Source of the DNA: Zancudomyces culisetae
Lineage: Eukaryota; Kickxellomycota; Harpellomycetes; Harpellales; Legeriomycetaceae
Length of the DNA: 46,420 bases
NCBI GenBank assembly: GCA_001969505.1
Contig: LSSK01001872.1
Location: 1 to 46,420 of the forward strand
Direction: 5' to 3'
A program made the position numbers and the translations under genes. Below the pieces are notes generated by a model. The model ran no database searches, was not told the DNA's origin, and saw only the letters and a list, made by a program, of their open reading frames with translations. This document shows, one piece after another, positions 31,851 through 42,668 of the stretch (the stretch's first letter is position 1; every line of letters begins with the position of its first letter).

Positions 31851-34655
31851 ATGATAATGGATGAAAGAACGGTTCAGGGTAAAAATAACGAAAAAAAGAA
31901 GCGTGGATTCAACTTCAAGAGCATAGGAAATGTATTCAAGCACCTTGTGGGGTCTACAGAACCCAACAGAAAAGAGAAGGGTACTCGAAATACATTTATA
32001 GACAAGATACAAAAAGATCTGGATAGTAATATTGGGGATCGCTCTAGTAAATATTTTACCCTAAGCGGTGGTAGTGCAAGAGCCGAAAAACTGAAAAGAA
32101 AGAAAAGTGTGGGCAGTCTTTTTGACGGCACAAAAAGTGAATACGATAATCCTGAGAAAACACTAAATTTATTTGGTACGTTTGGGAAGAGTGATTTCAA
32201 AAATATTTCTCATGAAAACTATAAAGATACAGGGATACAGAACGAGCGGGTAGAAGGTGATGAAAGTAAGGAAATTGGGGGACAGAAAAGTGTCAAGAAA
32301 ATGAGTTCTATAAGCAGACTTAGAAAATCGATATCAGTATACTTTGAGAGCAAGTTTAGCATTGGACCTCACACTAAGGAAGAAGATATGGACAACGAGG
32401 AAGTACATAATAAGCTGGTGAGAAAGGGTAAAACGAAATCAGAGAATGTTGATATTAAATCACTTTCCAACCTATTCAACAGTGATAAAAGGGCTGAACA
32501 AGGCAAAGGGAGTCATAGAAACACATCAACTAATTTAAACACCCATTTACTGACAAATAACAAGGGAAACCTCAAAAAACACAAGAGCTTTGACAGTATC
32601 AATAGCGAAAATACATACAGTGAGAGTGCACGAAGCTACAGCTTGCGAATGAAAACGGTTGGTGCTAGAGGTGAAATCCCAGATAGACGAAGATCGTTGG
32701 CCTATGCCAAGTTTATAGTAAATGAAAAAAAGAAAAGTGGTACAATCGAAGAAAGTATGGTCAGTATAAATGATGGTGCTGAATACAGTTGTAGTGATAA
32801 TAGTGATCAAAGCTATAAAGGTAAAGGCAGCAGAAAGAATGAGAGCAAAGAAAAAATTGTGAGCAAGAGGGGGTGTAGTACTGGAAGATATAGTGCCGAG
32901 GATGAGGCAACAAAAATAAAAATACTCAAGCAGGCGGCAGCAGCAATTGATAAACAAATTGAAAGTAAAAAGAAAAGCAATAGAGATGGATATGCACAGA
33001 ATAGATACGTAACAGTTGTTGATGATGCTGGTAATAGAAACAGTGTATTTGTAAACGACCCGAGACAGCACGGCGGAAATGGAGATGCAGACAGTAGGTT
33101 AATAGATAGTGTTCTTAGCAACAATAGAGAGAGTCGTGGAGCCTCCAGTGAATCAGTAGAAAGCGTTACCAAAAGTTACTATTCATATGGAGAACAAAAA
33201 AATAGTGAAAAAGGAAAAAACGCAAACAAAAAAGAACTGAATTTGGAGATAGAATCGCCAATACTCATATCCATCCAAAGAGATAATGACAAGATCAAGC
33301 TTGTTCCACTTCAAAGAATTGAAAGTGTTCGGATAGTTAAGCAGAAAAACGAAGCCAGTGTTGATGATTCAAGTGACTCAGATGCAGAAAATGGGATCGA
33401 AAGCTTTACAGTCGTCCAAATAAAGAATACCCCAAATCAAAAGGCTGATATTACAGAGAAAGCTGAGAAAATGGTAAATTCTGATAAACTAAACAAGAGA
33501 GGAAAAGTAGAAGAATGTGAAAAAACGAATGTTAACAGCATAGGCCGTAATTATGAAGAAGTACAAAACAGCAGTGACTTAGAAGCCATCTTTGATGAGC
33601 TGGAACGACTGGCAGACAAGTGTAGAAATAGCAGTGTTGGGTTAGCATCGCCCAAGCGCGAAAACAAAAATGCGATAAAAAACCTCAAAAAAATGATGTA
33701 CAATGACAACGGCTTGTTGTCCGACAAATATCTGAATGTAAAAAGTTCAATAGACAATGTCAATACAAGATTCAAAGAAAATAGTACAGAAAACAAGCCC
33801 AGTACAATCGAGATAGGTAACAGTCTGCTCGCTAAAAACGCACGAGAGTCATTTTCAACCAGCAACACATGCTACTACGAAAGACTCAAGGACGACTTGA
33901 CCCACTACGTAGATGCTGAAGAGCTATTTAAAGACTCTAATGGCACATGCGTGGACGGAGAATCCCCTGAGGCGAAAAAACCACGCTCAAAAACTGGAGA
34001 CTCGCCAAAAAAAAATCATTACATAGATTTATCTAATAACGCATCAAGAAAAAACTCTACCTCCGAATCCAACAATCATATAGCGCAGTCAGAGCTCGAT
34101 AGATTTGAGCTGCTATGCATTGATGATGGATTCGACGGTTTTGTGCCGTTAAATTCTTCCAGCTCTCTGGCAAATAATCAGTCCACCCCCTCCCCCAGTC
34201 TGCCTGCTTTATCTAAATCTTCCGTCATATTTTCTCCAAAGCTCAAATTTGACAAATTTGAGACTCCAATCACCCCCAAAAAAAGCTCTGAAAATTCTCG
34301 TTTTCCAAACATATCGGACTTTAGCCCCGCCAACACTGCCAGCTCAGCTTCTCACGACCATCAAGACTCGATGTCTTTTCAAAAAGTGTACAACGATGCG
34401 GGAACCAGCATATCACCAACCTCACCCCTAAAGGAGTTTTCCAACAATACACTTGTAGAAAAAACCTTCAGATTTAACGAGACTGTGCTTATCTATCCCA
34501 CATACAATTCTGAAGAGTACGACAGACTTGGCTGTGATGTCGAAAAGATCTCATCTGAACTTGCCCATGAAATCCGTGTGGAACTAAACAATTTCAAATA
34601 CTACGAAATGATAGTGCATAAAGATTCCATATGTAACACGCATTTTATTGATTAG
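31851..34655 (+). CDS. large low-complexity protein with conserved fungal-type C-terminal tail
   Basis: Single exon, 934 residues from the ATG at 31851 (an in-frame GTG at 31833 is not used). Most of the protein is Ser/Asn/Lys-rich and probably disordered, with basic patches such as KKKRGFNFKSIGNVFKHLVG and SISRLRKSISVYF that could bind membranes or partners. The last about 50 residues are ordered and distinctive: FRFNETVLIYPTYN, then EEYDR (about 888-892), LAHEIRVELNNFK, then EMIVHKDS and THF near the end. A YDR...ELN.FK..EM.VH..S...THF tail recurs in otherwise unrelated fungal polarity or scaffold proteins, as I recall; FRFNET may act as an RVxF-like phosphatase-1 docking site. Specific function unknown. 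Confidence 0.75.
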   Translation: MIMDERTVQGKNNEKKKRGFNFKSIGNVFKHLVGSTEPNRKEKGTRNTFIDKIQKDLDSNIGDRSSKYFTLSGGSARAEKLKRKKSVGSLFDGTKSEYDNPEKTLNLFGTFGKSDFKNISHENYKDTGIQNERVEGDESKEIGGQKSVKKMSSISRLRKSISVYFESKFSIGPHTKEEDMDNEEVHNKLVRKGKTKSENVDIKSLSNLFNSDKRAEQGKGSHRNTSTNLNTHLLTNNKGNLKKHKSFDSINSENTYSESARSYSLRMKTVGARGEIPDRRRSLAYAKFIVNEKKKSGTIEESMVSINDGAEYSCSDNSDQSYKGKGSRKNESKEKIVSKRGCSTGRYSAEDEATKIKILKQAAAAIDKQIESKKKSNRDGYAQNRYVTVVDDAGNRNSVFVNDPRQHGGNGDADSRLIDSVLSNNRESRGASSESVESVTKSYYSYGEQKNSEKGKNANKKELNLEIESPILISIQRDNDKIKLVPLQRIESVRIVKQKNEASVDDSSDSDAENGIESFTVVQIKNTPNQKADITEKAEKMVNSDKLNKRGKVEECEKTNVNSIGRNYEEVQNSSDLEAIFDELERLADKCRNSSVGLASPKRENKNAIKNLKKMMYNDNGLLSDKYLNVKSSIDNVNTRFKENSTENKPSTIEIGNSLLAKNARESFSTSNTCYYERLKDDLTHYVDAEELFKDSNGTCVDGESPEAKKPRSKTGDSPKKNHYIDLSNNASRKNSTSESNNHIAQSELDRFELLCIDDGFDGFVPLNSSSSLANNQSTPSPSLPALSKSSVIFSPKLKFDKFETPITPKKSSENSRFPNISDFSPANTASSASHDHQDSMSFQKVYNDAGTSISPTSPLKEFSNNTLVEKTFRFNETVLIYPTYNSEEYDRLGCDVEKISSELAHEIRVELNNFKYYEMIVHKDSICNTHFID

Positions 34656-35056
34656 AGCTGTCATATTATATTGTTAGATTCAGTTTTTCTTTTTCTGTAA
34701 TATTTTTTTGACCTATGTTTGGCTGAGGTTGTAAACGGTCTAGCAGCACACAAGACGTATCTTTTTTTAAAGCAACACACATCGTGGATTGCCCACTTCT
34801 TGTATCCTCCCTCCTAAGTGTTCCTCTTTTCTAATCACGTTTTCATCGTGTGCTAATTCGTCGAAATCAATTAATTAATTTTTTTTTCTTTTCCTTTTTA
34901 TGACCATAATCTTGTATTTTTTTTTTCAAGGTGGTTCTGGCTCAAAACACTGAATTGTTCAAATCAAAACTCTTAAATCAATTAGCAACTCTAAATTGAT
35001 AAAAAAAAAATTTCTACAATTTGTTTAGTTAGCAATAATTGAAAAGATATCGAAAA
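34656..35056. other. intergenic, tandem genes
   Basis: 401 AT-rich bases with long T and A runs and TTAATTAATT near 34870. It serves as terminator of the upstream gene and promoter of the heme lyase gene. No specific site asserted. Confidence 0.4.
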
Positions 35057-36029
35057 ATGAGTGATAAAGGCGAGTCAAAATGTCCAGTGGACCACACTAA
35101 GCAACAGATACAGGTCAATACAACCAGTGAAAATACCACAGCAAAATGTCCGAGTGCAAACCATAGCAAATTCTATGGTGGGAAAATAAACCCATTGAAC
35201 AACATGCCAGAAGACTTGTCACAATCTCTACCTGGCGCACAACAAGCAAACCTTCCAAAGGAAAGAGAGATTTCTTCGATTCCAAGATCTGATGGCCAAA
35301 ACGGTGAGAACTGGGAGTATCCATCACCTCAACAATTCTTCAATGCATTGAGCAGAAAGGGGATGCCAGTTGGTGAGGAACATGTTGAAACAATGGTGCA
35401 CATCCACAACTTTTTAAATGAAGGTGCTTGGGACGAAGTGTTGAGATGGGAGAAACGTATCGATAAGTATGTCGTTTTCCTTATTTTTTTTCTTTCTGAT
35501 TATATACATATATATTTTGCCCAGGAACAATAGTCAAAAGTTGCGATTCTAATTTGGTTATTGATATTAATAGCAAGTGTAAAATCCACCGATTAACTCG
35601 ATTACAAGGAAGACCCAACGAACCAAGTCCTAAAGCGAGGTTTTTCAGTACATTTTTGTAAGTATAACTATACATCACAAATGCTAAATCCCATTTGAAA
35701 AGATTTTTTTTTCTTGCAAACTTTACTGCTCACTATAATCGTCAAAACGAGTCTGTGACACACACACACACGCATAATACATACGTCTATATACTAATAT
35801 ATGTATCATATACCTTATGAATCATCAAAATAGTGGCACGAAGCCCTTTGACCGCCATGATTGGTATGTTGATAGATGCGGAAAAGAAGTAAGATATGTA
35901 ATCGACTACTACGAGCTCCCCAGCGAAGACGGAAACCCTGCCTTTAGTCTTGATGTTAGACCTGCTTTGGACTCGTTTGAAGCTCTGTTCAGTAGGATCT
36001 CCATGTTTTTTTCTTCAAAGGATCAATAG
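35057..36029 (+). CDS. holocytochrome c synthase (cytochrome c heme lyase)
   Basis: Three exons, 35057-35466, 35574-35657 and 35834-36029; 229 residues. The enzyme attaches heme to apocytochrome c (or c1) in the mitochondrial intermembrane space. Seen: two N-terminal Cys-Pro heme motifs (Cys9 in KCPVDH, Cys31 in KCPSAN), [41 protein letters not shown] containing the family His, [28 protein letters not shown] and the closing [11 protein letters not shown]. Intron 1 was set from GTATGT at 35467 to TTAATAG at 35573, because an earlier acceptor at 35523 leads to a stop within ten codons. The splice gives a linker a few residues shorter than in animals. Intron 2 contains a CA repeat near 35756-35774. 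Confidence 0.93.
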
Positions 36030-36299
36030 TCCAGACCTAGCCCTAGCCTCTTCCTACTACGCATGTCGCGTTCAGGTTTATAATTTTGCCAATGTATTAA
36101 AGTATAATAAAAGTTTTAGAGAAAAATAATAGAGTTCGGCGATCTTGAACCGTGCTTTATAAATGTACGAATTCAAACGGACGCAAAATAAACGTTAACT
36201 GGATGTGCATTGGTGGTTTGATACTAACAATCTTGTTTTTTGAAAGAAAAAAAGTACAAATTAAACTAGGTAAAGCAAACAATCTAAACTTTTGAGATT

Positions 36300-37397
36300 C
36301 TAGGGGCGGTATGATGGCGGTAAGTCGGTTCCAGCATATTCACCACCACAAACATCAGTGCTATTGCCGCCAGCATTGTTATGGCTTGGGTTTATGGCGC
36401 GGTTTGTACTAACAACTACTGGTGGTCTACCGACACTTACATTGGGTGCTCCTAATGCATGTTCATACGAGGGTAACAGCTCGTGGTGCTGAGGAACTTC
36501 TCCTGTTTCTATTAAAGTTAAACATTTTGGTGTTGCCGTGAATATGAATATCATGACTTTATCCGCTTGTTCTAGTAGAAGATAGATTTAATAATAGAAA
36601 ATGTGTAATTACCTCTCATTCGGTCCATCAATTCCCGAGTCATATTGTAAAACGCATATCCGCCTATAACATCCAGTGTTTATCCATTCAGTACTCTTGT
36701 GCCTGTTGGTGTCAAGCTTTTATAGATATTTAAGAGGTATTATGGGTGTGATTATTTACCTTCGCTTTTAAACGTTAGTTTCAATAACGGAGAGCTCTTT
36801 AACCCGCCACCAGGAACCTATACCATTACCAACCAGCAAGTTAATTCTTATTTTTTGTTTAATGGTGTTTTAATGTTGTTTCAAAATAGACTTTATAAGA
36901 GTATTTACTTACCGGCTCGACCTCGGCTTGGAGATAATTGGCTCCAAACAGCGGTTGTTTATAAAGAACATCCGAAAGCATAGTCAAATGTGCCGAAAAG
37001 CTCTGAAATTCGTCTTGTGCTGTATTCCTTTGGCTTGAAGACGAATTCATCGCCGCATTCTCACCAACTTTCAAATTAGACGAAATGTAAAACATCCGCA
37101 AATTTGATATATATGCCTGGCCTTTTGAGCAGGTACGCTTCATCCAATCCCCTGGGTATCCACTATTGGTTTACGTTTGTATTGTCTTATTATTATCATT
37201 TTCTCTATATCTCTTCTTTATTCTACTTTGGTATTTAATGATAGCTGCTCAAGAATATGGCGAAAAACGTCAAATTAGTAAATTTACCTTCCGCATTCAA
37301 TGTCTAGTTTTACGCCATCTGCTTTGAATAATATATTTTCGTTTGGTAGTGGGATTGGAGTAAAATCCTCCGAGTATAGCACGCTATTAATAGACAT
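36300..37397 (-). CDS. WBP2-like GRAM-domain protein with C-terminal PPxY
   Basis: Five exons on the minus strand: 37288-37397, 36913-37162, 36760-36817, 36613-36663 and 36300-36508; 225 residues. WW-domain binding protein 2 family: a GRAM/PH-like domain plus proline-rich tail; in animals it is a coactivator that binds WW proteins (YAP, NEDD4-type ligases). Seen: MSINSVLYSEDFTPIPLPNE, YPGDWMKRTCSKGQAYISNLRMFYI, FSAHLTMLSDVLYKQPLFGANYL (equivalent to the human KQPVFGANYI), PGGGLKSSPLLKLTFKS, and the tail with LPSY and a terminal PPSY (220-223). The acceptor of exon 2 is TAG at 37163-37165; using the later CCCAG breaks the frame. In fungi a PPxY tail suggests binding to an Rsp5-type ligase; this is inference. 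Confidence 0.88.
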
Positions 37398-37843
37398 CTC
37401 CAATCTTATATTCGCAATTTGGAAATCTACTGTGGTGTTCAAATAGTCCTTTTCATATTTTAAAGTAAGCCTTTTAAGGTCAACCTATATCAAATGAAAT
37501 ATCATGGGCGATTACTTTTTGCGACAAAATTAAGCCAGGAATACCAACAGCTTTCCAAATAAATAATGTTCACGTGATTTTTATAGCAGCCAATAGCCTG
37601 GTATGGAAGATTTGGATTATGACAATGACTCAACCATCAAGAAATTTTGCGAATGAGATTCAATTGGACAGTTTCAACTGGACTTGGATTGCTTTCATGT
37701 ATTATTTACTGCTCACGCACTAAAAAAAACAAAGTCACATTTTACTGTTTCAAAAAATATTACATACTACATATAGTTGAAGGCATAAAGTAAAGGATTT
37801 ATCAAAATTAAAAAGGGAATAGCAAGGTAACTCACAGTAGAAA
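37398..37843. promoter_or_regulatory. divergent promoter region, WBP2-like / TAP42
   Basis: Two divergent starts are separated by 446 bases. The minus-strand frame continues upstream of the WBP2-like ATG (towards 37490) with protein-like sequence (LKRLTLKYEKDYLNTTVDFQ), so an additional 5' coding exon cannot be excluded. The rest is AT-rich. Confidence 0.4.
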
Positions 37844-39408
37844 ATGGGAGACCAAAGCATAAATCTAAAGGATTTGTACAAAAAGGCAAAGGATCAAATT
37901 AAAGATTTGGAAGATTCCACGCTGAGGGGTGACTCTGAAGAGTATCAGGTAAATGATTCTACTTTTTATTCTCATTTCAAGCTTGTTTAGAGTCTGAGTA
38001 TTTCAGAGAGTCATGGATGCATTTGTAGATTTAGAGAGTAAAATAAAGTTATGAGTTTGATTTCTATAGAATAAAGTTGCAGATGTACTAAAAAGTCTCG
38101 ATCAGTGCCAAGAATTTGTACACAAGCTCTCATTGTTTAGTGAAAACGAAGCGATTGAGGATTATGGCAACGCAGAAATAAGGTAATGCGTATGTTCAAT
38201 ACTTAATGTGATTTTATGCGCATTTCAACTCTTAAAATTATCAACTCATTGAAGCCAAATAAACCAAAAAATTACTGAATATATATACAAAGGTTTTTAA
38301 TGATACCAAGACTACAGGCATCTATGCTAAGCAAATTAAGAGGTGATAGAATGGTCTCTGTGGAAAAATCCAAGGTAAGTATGATATATTATTACTTGTA
38401 AAGCTGGATTAGCTATATTGTTTTAATTTCCAATATGTTTACATGATTGAAAATTTGGTATAAGAATTGGTATAAAAGCTAGAAAGGGTTTTCTTATTGT
38501 TAGTTGAAGCTACTGGAGTTCATTGAGAAATTGATTGACCTGGAGATTGTGAATGATGAGGTAAGAACGATATTTATTTATTTACTTGATGGTTTTTGTG
38601 TCAAATTGTGGTAAAGTAATGCATAATATACAATTCTCATGATTGTAGGATGTAAAATACTTTGAGGATGTAAAAAGAGGAGTAAAGCCTGACGCTGTAA
38701 AACTTAGAGAGCTCAAAATAACAAGATTTAAATCGCAAATGGCGTTAAAAAAGGAATTGAAAGAGGTCCAGAGCATGCTGGATGGGATGAAAGAGCTTGA
38801 TGATGAATTGGAGGACGATGAGCTAGAACGGAAATGTTTGATAAAAACACTTGAGCTTGAGGTAAAAGTGTGTATTGACGACTTGGCCGCCACTATGGAA
38901 GAAATAGAATTGATAAAGCATTTTGAAAAAATAAAAGTAAACACTGGAGATGAACAAGCAAACAAGGAAGAGAAAGTGGATAGCACTTGGAGATTGGATG
39001 GGGGGCTTCATGGGAAAAAACTGCTAGACGGCAAAGGGAAGCCACTAAAAACATTTACACTAACAAACGACAGAAAAACCATTACGAAAAACGTCTTTAG
39101 ACCAGGATATTCGCTACCTACAAAGACCATTGACGAATTCCTTGAAGATGAATTTAAGAGAGGAGGTGTTATTACATCTTCAAAGTAAGTACATATAATA
39201 GCACCTGTATTTTGACAAACTAAAATCTAGAATACTAATCCATAAATGCGTTATACCACATAGTAATGGCCCAGAGATTGATCCCGATGAAGACGATAAT
39301 GATGAGGAACTAAAGGATAATGATGCTGAGCTTTATAAGCAGCGAAACTGGGATGACTTTAAGGACGATACCCCTAGAGGCTCAGGAAATAGAACAAACC
39401 ATGGCTAG
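37844..39408 (+). CDS. TAP42: TAP42/IGBP1 (alpha4) PP2A-binding protein
   Basis: Six exons: 37844-37948, 38070-38182, 38293-38374, 38504-38560, 38649-39184 and 39264-39408; 345 residues. TAP42 binds catalytic subunits of PP2A-type phosphatases and links them to TOR signalling in the cytosol. Seen: the alpha-helical N-terminal domain (LKDLYKKAKDQ, IPRLQASMLSKLR, LKLLEFIEKLIDLEIV), the KITRFK basic segment in DAVKLRELKITRFK that contributes to phosphatase contact, and the acidic-basic C-terminal region with KPLKTFTLT, VFRPGYSLPTKTIDEFLEDE and the diagnostic final RNWDDFKDDTPRGSGNR. All splice phases are consistent (0, 2, 0, 0, 2). Confidence 0.93.
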
Positions 39409-39763
39409 AGCCATATTGTAATTATCTCACCCTATACATGCCATTTTACGAGGCAGTTTCTATTCCCGAGTATGGCACACTGGTTCGTTTTATTATTTTT
39501 GCTACTTTACTACATATTTTATTGTTTGGTAGGTAGCTCTACCCCAAGTCAAGAATACTCAAATGAAAATAACATCTGCATATATCCTATCACTTTTACT
39601 TTCACATACTTTTCTACTCTATCTCTAGCAAAATTTTGTAACCTTTAGCAAAAACTTAAATAAAATCGGAAATAAACAAGACCATGGGTGCTAGCCTCTT
39701 TGTTTGTTCGTGGGTTCATTTTTTGCAAAATGCGATTGTCTATGGAAAAATACAACAATGGAT
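39409..39763. other. intergenic between convergent genes
   Basis: 355 bases separating the 3' ends of TAP42 and PET100; T-rich, with an AATAAA-like string near 39659. No gene. Confidence 0.4.
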
Positions 39764-40033
39764 TTAATCTTGCTCCCCCTTCTCCATCTCTCTTTCTCTC
39801 TCGATTTTTTCTTTGCGCATCATTCTCTGTTCTCTAAACGTCTGTAATTGAGCTTGTATACCCTCTACGTTTTGCGCTGGTCTGTTTTTAGGGATTGGAT
39901 GAAAATCAAAGTAATCTCTCTCTACATACCTATCGTAAAAGTATGGTGCCCCGAAGAATGTCATTGTGCCAACAGGCAAAAATACATAGACAGCAAACTT
40001 GATAATTTCAACTTTTCCGCTTCCACCTAACAT
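39764..40033 (-). CDS. PET100: cytochrome c oxidase assembly protein Pet100
   Basis: Single exon, 89 residues. Pet100 is an inner-membrane chaperone for assembly of cytochrome c oxidase. Seen: KVEIIKFAVYVFLPVGTMTFFG, a membrane segment at about 10-30 with the EIxKxxxYxxxPV pattern of the family, then a short intermembrane-space region with a proline-rich DFHPIPKNRP and a charged coiled-coil tail (about 55-89) rich in Arg, Glu and Lys. Length and layout match Pet100; the shorter Pet117 is less likely because of the proline segment and coiled tail. Confidence 0.85.
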   Translation of the reverse strand: MLGGSGKVEIIKFAVYVFLPVGTMTFFGAPYFYDRYVERDYFDFHPIPKNRPAQNVEGIQAQLQTFREQRMMRKEKIEREREMEKGEQD

Positions 40034-40811
40034 TGTGCTTGTTTGATTTTACCTCGATGTATAATTTATTATTCAAAGTTTAATGATATCAGAAAGGCAA
40101 TCTTATTTTTTTCTGAAAATATTTTGAGATTAATTGGCAAAGCTTTTATAGCTAACATATTCTCCCAAAACCCACAAAAATAACACCACTATCAAGAGGG
40201 AACGAAGGGAATGCATTTGATAAATGTTTCCATATCACCAGCTTTTTTTTTTTTTGGTTTTTGTAACCGCATCAGATTGCGGATAATTAGCATTAATAAA
40301 AAAAACTGTGCCAACCAATAAGAATAAAATAATAATTAGCGCGAATTGTTACTTGTTTTCAAATTGATGAAATAGAAAACATCAAACATATTTTACAGCG
40401 ACAATTTCTTGCAAAAGCTGCTTGAAGAAACAAGTTTACATCGAAGAATAAATACTTATTATTACATATATCGATATATGGATAACGGCTCCCATCGAAT
40501 TCTGTGAAAACGCTGAAAATACATAGTGCGACAATAGTTTTGTTTATAAATCAAAATAAGGATTCGGTGGAATACTTGGAACAATATTCAAGATTGTAAC
40601 GATCACCGATATATATAAGACGGACTAGCACATCCCCATCCCCTTCTTTTTTGTACAATACTGAGAGAAAGAGTATTATTGCTTGCCAGTGTTTCAGACC
40701 GCTCATTTCTTTTACAAAGTTGTTTGGAGGCTTTGTGTAAATCGGGACAAGAGATTAGAATCAGAAATCCTCAACTATTTCATACCGCAAGTGTGGCAAT
40801 TCCGAGACAAA
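40034..40811. promoter_or_regulatory. divergent promoter region, PET100 / CDF gene
   Basis: 778 bases between divergent starts. AT-rich, with TATCGATATATGG near 40468 and TATATAAG at 40611. The plus frame from 40683 is open up to the CDF start but contains no ATG before 40812, so the upstream part is taken as leader. Confidence 0.4.
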
Positions 40812-42332
40812 ATGAACGTTAAATCTGATGGGATGGCAGGATATAGTATGATATACAACGAAAACTCGATCGGAAGGAATTCAGTCACTGGAAATGATTT
40901 CGTATCTGAAATATCCTTTGCTCGGCTAAAAGAAGCTGTTTTAAGCAAACAGAATACCAAAACTATTACAGTTACAGCGATATACTTTGTATTTGGCTTA
41001 ATACTGTGGCTATTTGGTATATTGGAAAGAAATCTAGGTAAGTTGAAACGAAAAGCTTGACTATATAATGAAATATTTGTTACTGAAGGTGAATAATGAT
41101 TATATATTATAGTTGCAGCAAGCTATGGCTCGGTTCTTATCTACGATTCGGCGAATTACTTTATATCGATTGTATACCAGGCAATTCCTTTTTCTCAGAA
41201 TCATTCTTCCACGACGGAATATCCATTTGGGTAAACTCGCATTAAATTACCCATACAGTTACACAACTATACTATACTGTTGTCCACCATATAATAATAA
41301 CACCTTTTTGACTATTTAACACAAATAGGTTAAACAGGTTGCCCGTTTTATCGGTATTTATAAACGCCCTAGTATTCCTATATGCGGGGATAAATACACT
41401 CAAAGAATCTCTTGAACACTCAATGTCTGGACATGATCACGTAAAAGACAGTAGCGATGATATAACAACGGAGCTCACTTCATATAACACCACTTTTTAT
41501 GTGTTTTTGGTTGTTTTTTCGCTTCTTATGATGGCAAGCTCAGCTTATGTTAACAAGACCTTTCATCTAGTTCCAAGCAGTAAGAGTTGCTAATTTTCCG
41601 CTAATTACCAACATTTGTGTTTTTTTAGCTAAATATTCACGTATGGAAACTATGCGTTTGTAGGACAACTAGCAAAAAGATGGCAGCCCACCTCTAAACT
41701 TCAGGAAGTTGTTATGCTAGTGAGAGTTAATTCTTTTGGAACGTTACTGGTCTCAGGAATCATTCTTTTACACAAAATCTTTATGAAAACATTGTAAGTA
41801 CACAATTTTATAGTTTTTTTTGTGCTGAATTGTTTATAATAACATGTCTAACACAATTCTATAGAATCTCTGAGGCAATTCTGTTAATAGTGCTATCGGC
41901 CACAATCTTTTATCTAAGTATTCCTGTACTTATCCAATCCGGTAGGATACTGATATTTGCTGTTTCGTTTGGGACGGCCAAGTTTGTGGATCAAAAACTA
42001 AATAATGTAATTCGCATGTACTTTAAATATACACACTTTCTTATTTTATACATAAATAATCTTAAAGGTTGTTTAATACCTGTAAAATGATCTGAAAAAT
42101 AACAATACTGTACTAAAAATTGCTAATGTTTTAGATTGTTACAATTCCTGGTGTCCTTTCGTATAACGTAAAATATCTATGGCACAGCACATTCAACAAA
42201 CTTGAGGGTGTTATTGAAATTTATGTAAATTCCAAAGCCAACTACATCCACCTTAGCCAGCAAGTCGAATATTACTTGTTCAATAACCTGAAGGGCCAGT
42301 GGACAGTTCAATATATATTTTTAGATGAGTGA
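40812..42332 (+). CDS. CDF-family protein lacking metal ligands (Zrg17/ZnT6 type)
   Basis: Six exons: 40812-41037, 41113-41230, 41329-41579, 41664-41793, 41865-42006 and 42135-42332; 354 residues. Cation diffusion facilitators move Zn2+ (or Mn2+) across membranes as dimers. Seen: five to six hydrophobic segments, LNRLPVLSVFINALVFLYAG (equivalent to the YGxxRxEVLSGFIN signature), a short His-containing loop (HSMSGHDH), and the C-terminal ferredoxin-like domain IVTIPGVLSYNVKYLW. The helix II HxxxD pair is Asn90/Ser94 (YDSANYFIS), and the helix V pair is Arg219/Phe223 (RVNSF), so the transport site is not conserved. That pattern is known from Zrg17 and ZnT6, which work as non-transporting partners in ER/Golgi heterodimers. 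All splice phases agree. Confidence 0.83.
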
Positions 42333-42668
42333 CCATGTTGAAAATAGACTTTATATCTTTTCTTACTCCTTTATTTTTACACTTTTGTACCGTTTGACGA
42401 AGAGCTGGGTTTGACAAATTTGCGTTAGAATTTCATAAATACAATTATATACTAACAGTCTGTGCAGGAGAATACATGGTTATAGCAATCATGTCTTGCG
42501 ATAATGAGCACAGCTGTTAATGGCAAGAAACATCTGCCACGTTACACCGTTTTTTTTACACAGATTTCAGTGATAGATCGAATTTTATTTGCATTGCATA
42601 TCATTAGGCAATTTCTTTGAAAAGAAAAAATGGTAAAAGAATGGAAAGAAAACATAATTTGTGATAAC
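42333..42668. other. intergenic between convergent genes
   Basis: 336 bases between the stops of the CDF gene (+) and tubulin cofactor A (-). AT-rich; nothing recognised. Confidence 0.4.

Noticed and set aside
32547-33172. Two long hydrophobic minus frames opposite the low-complexity gene
   Set aside because: Mirror images of Ser/Lys/Asn-rich codons; no independent start context or domain.
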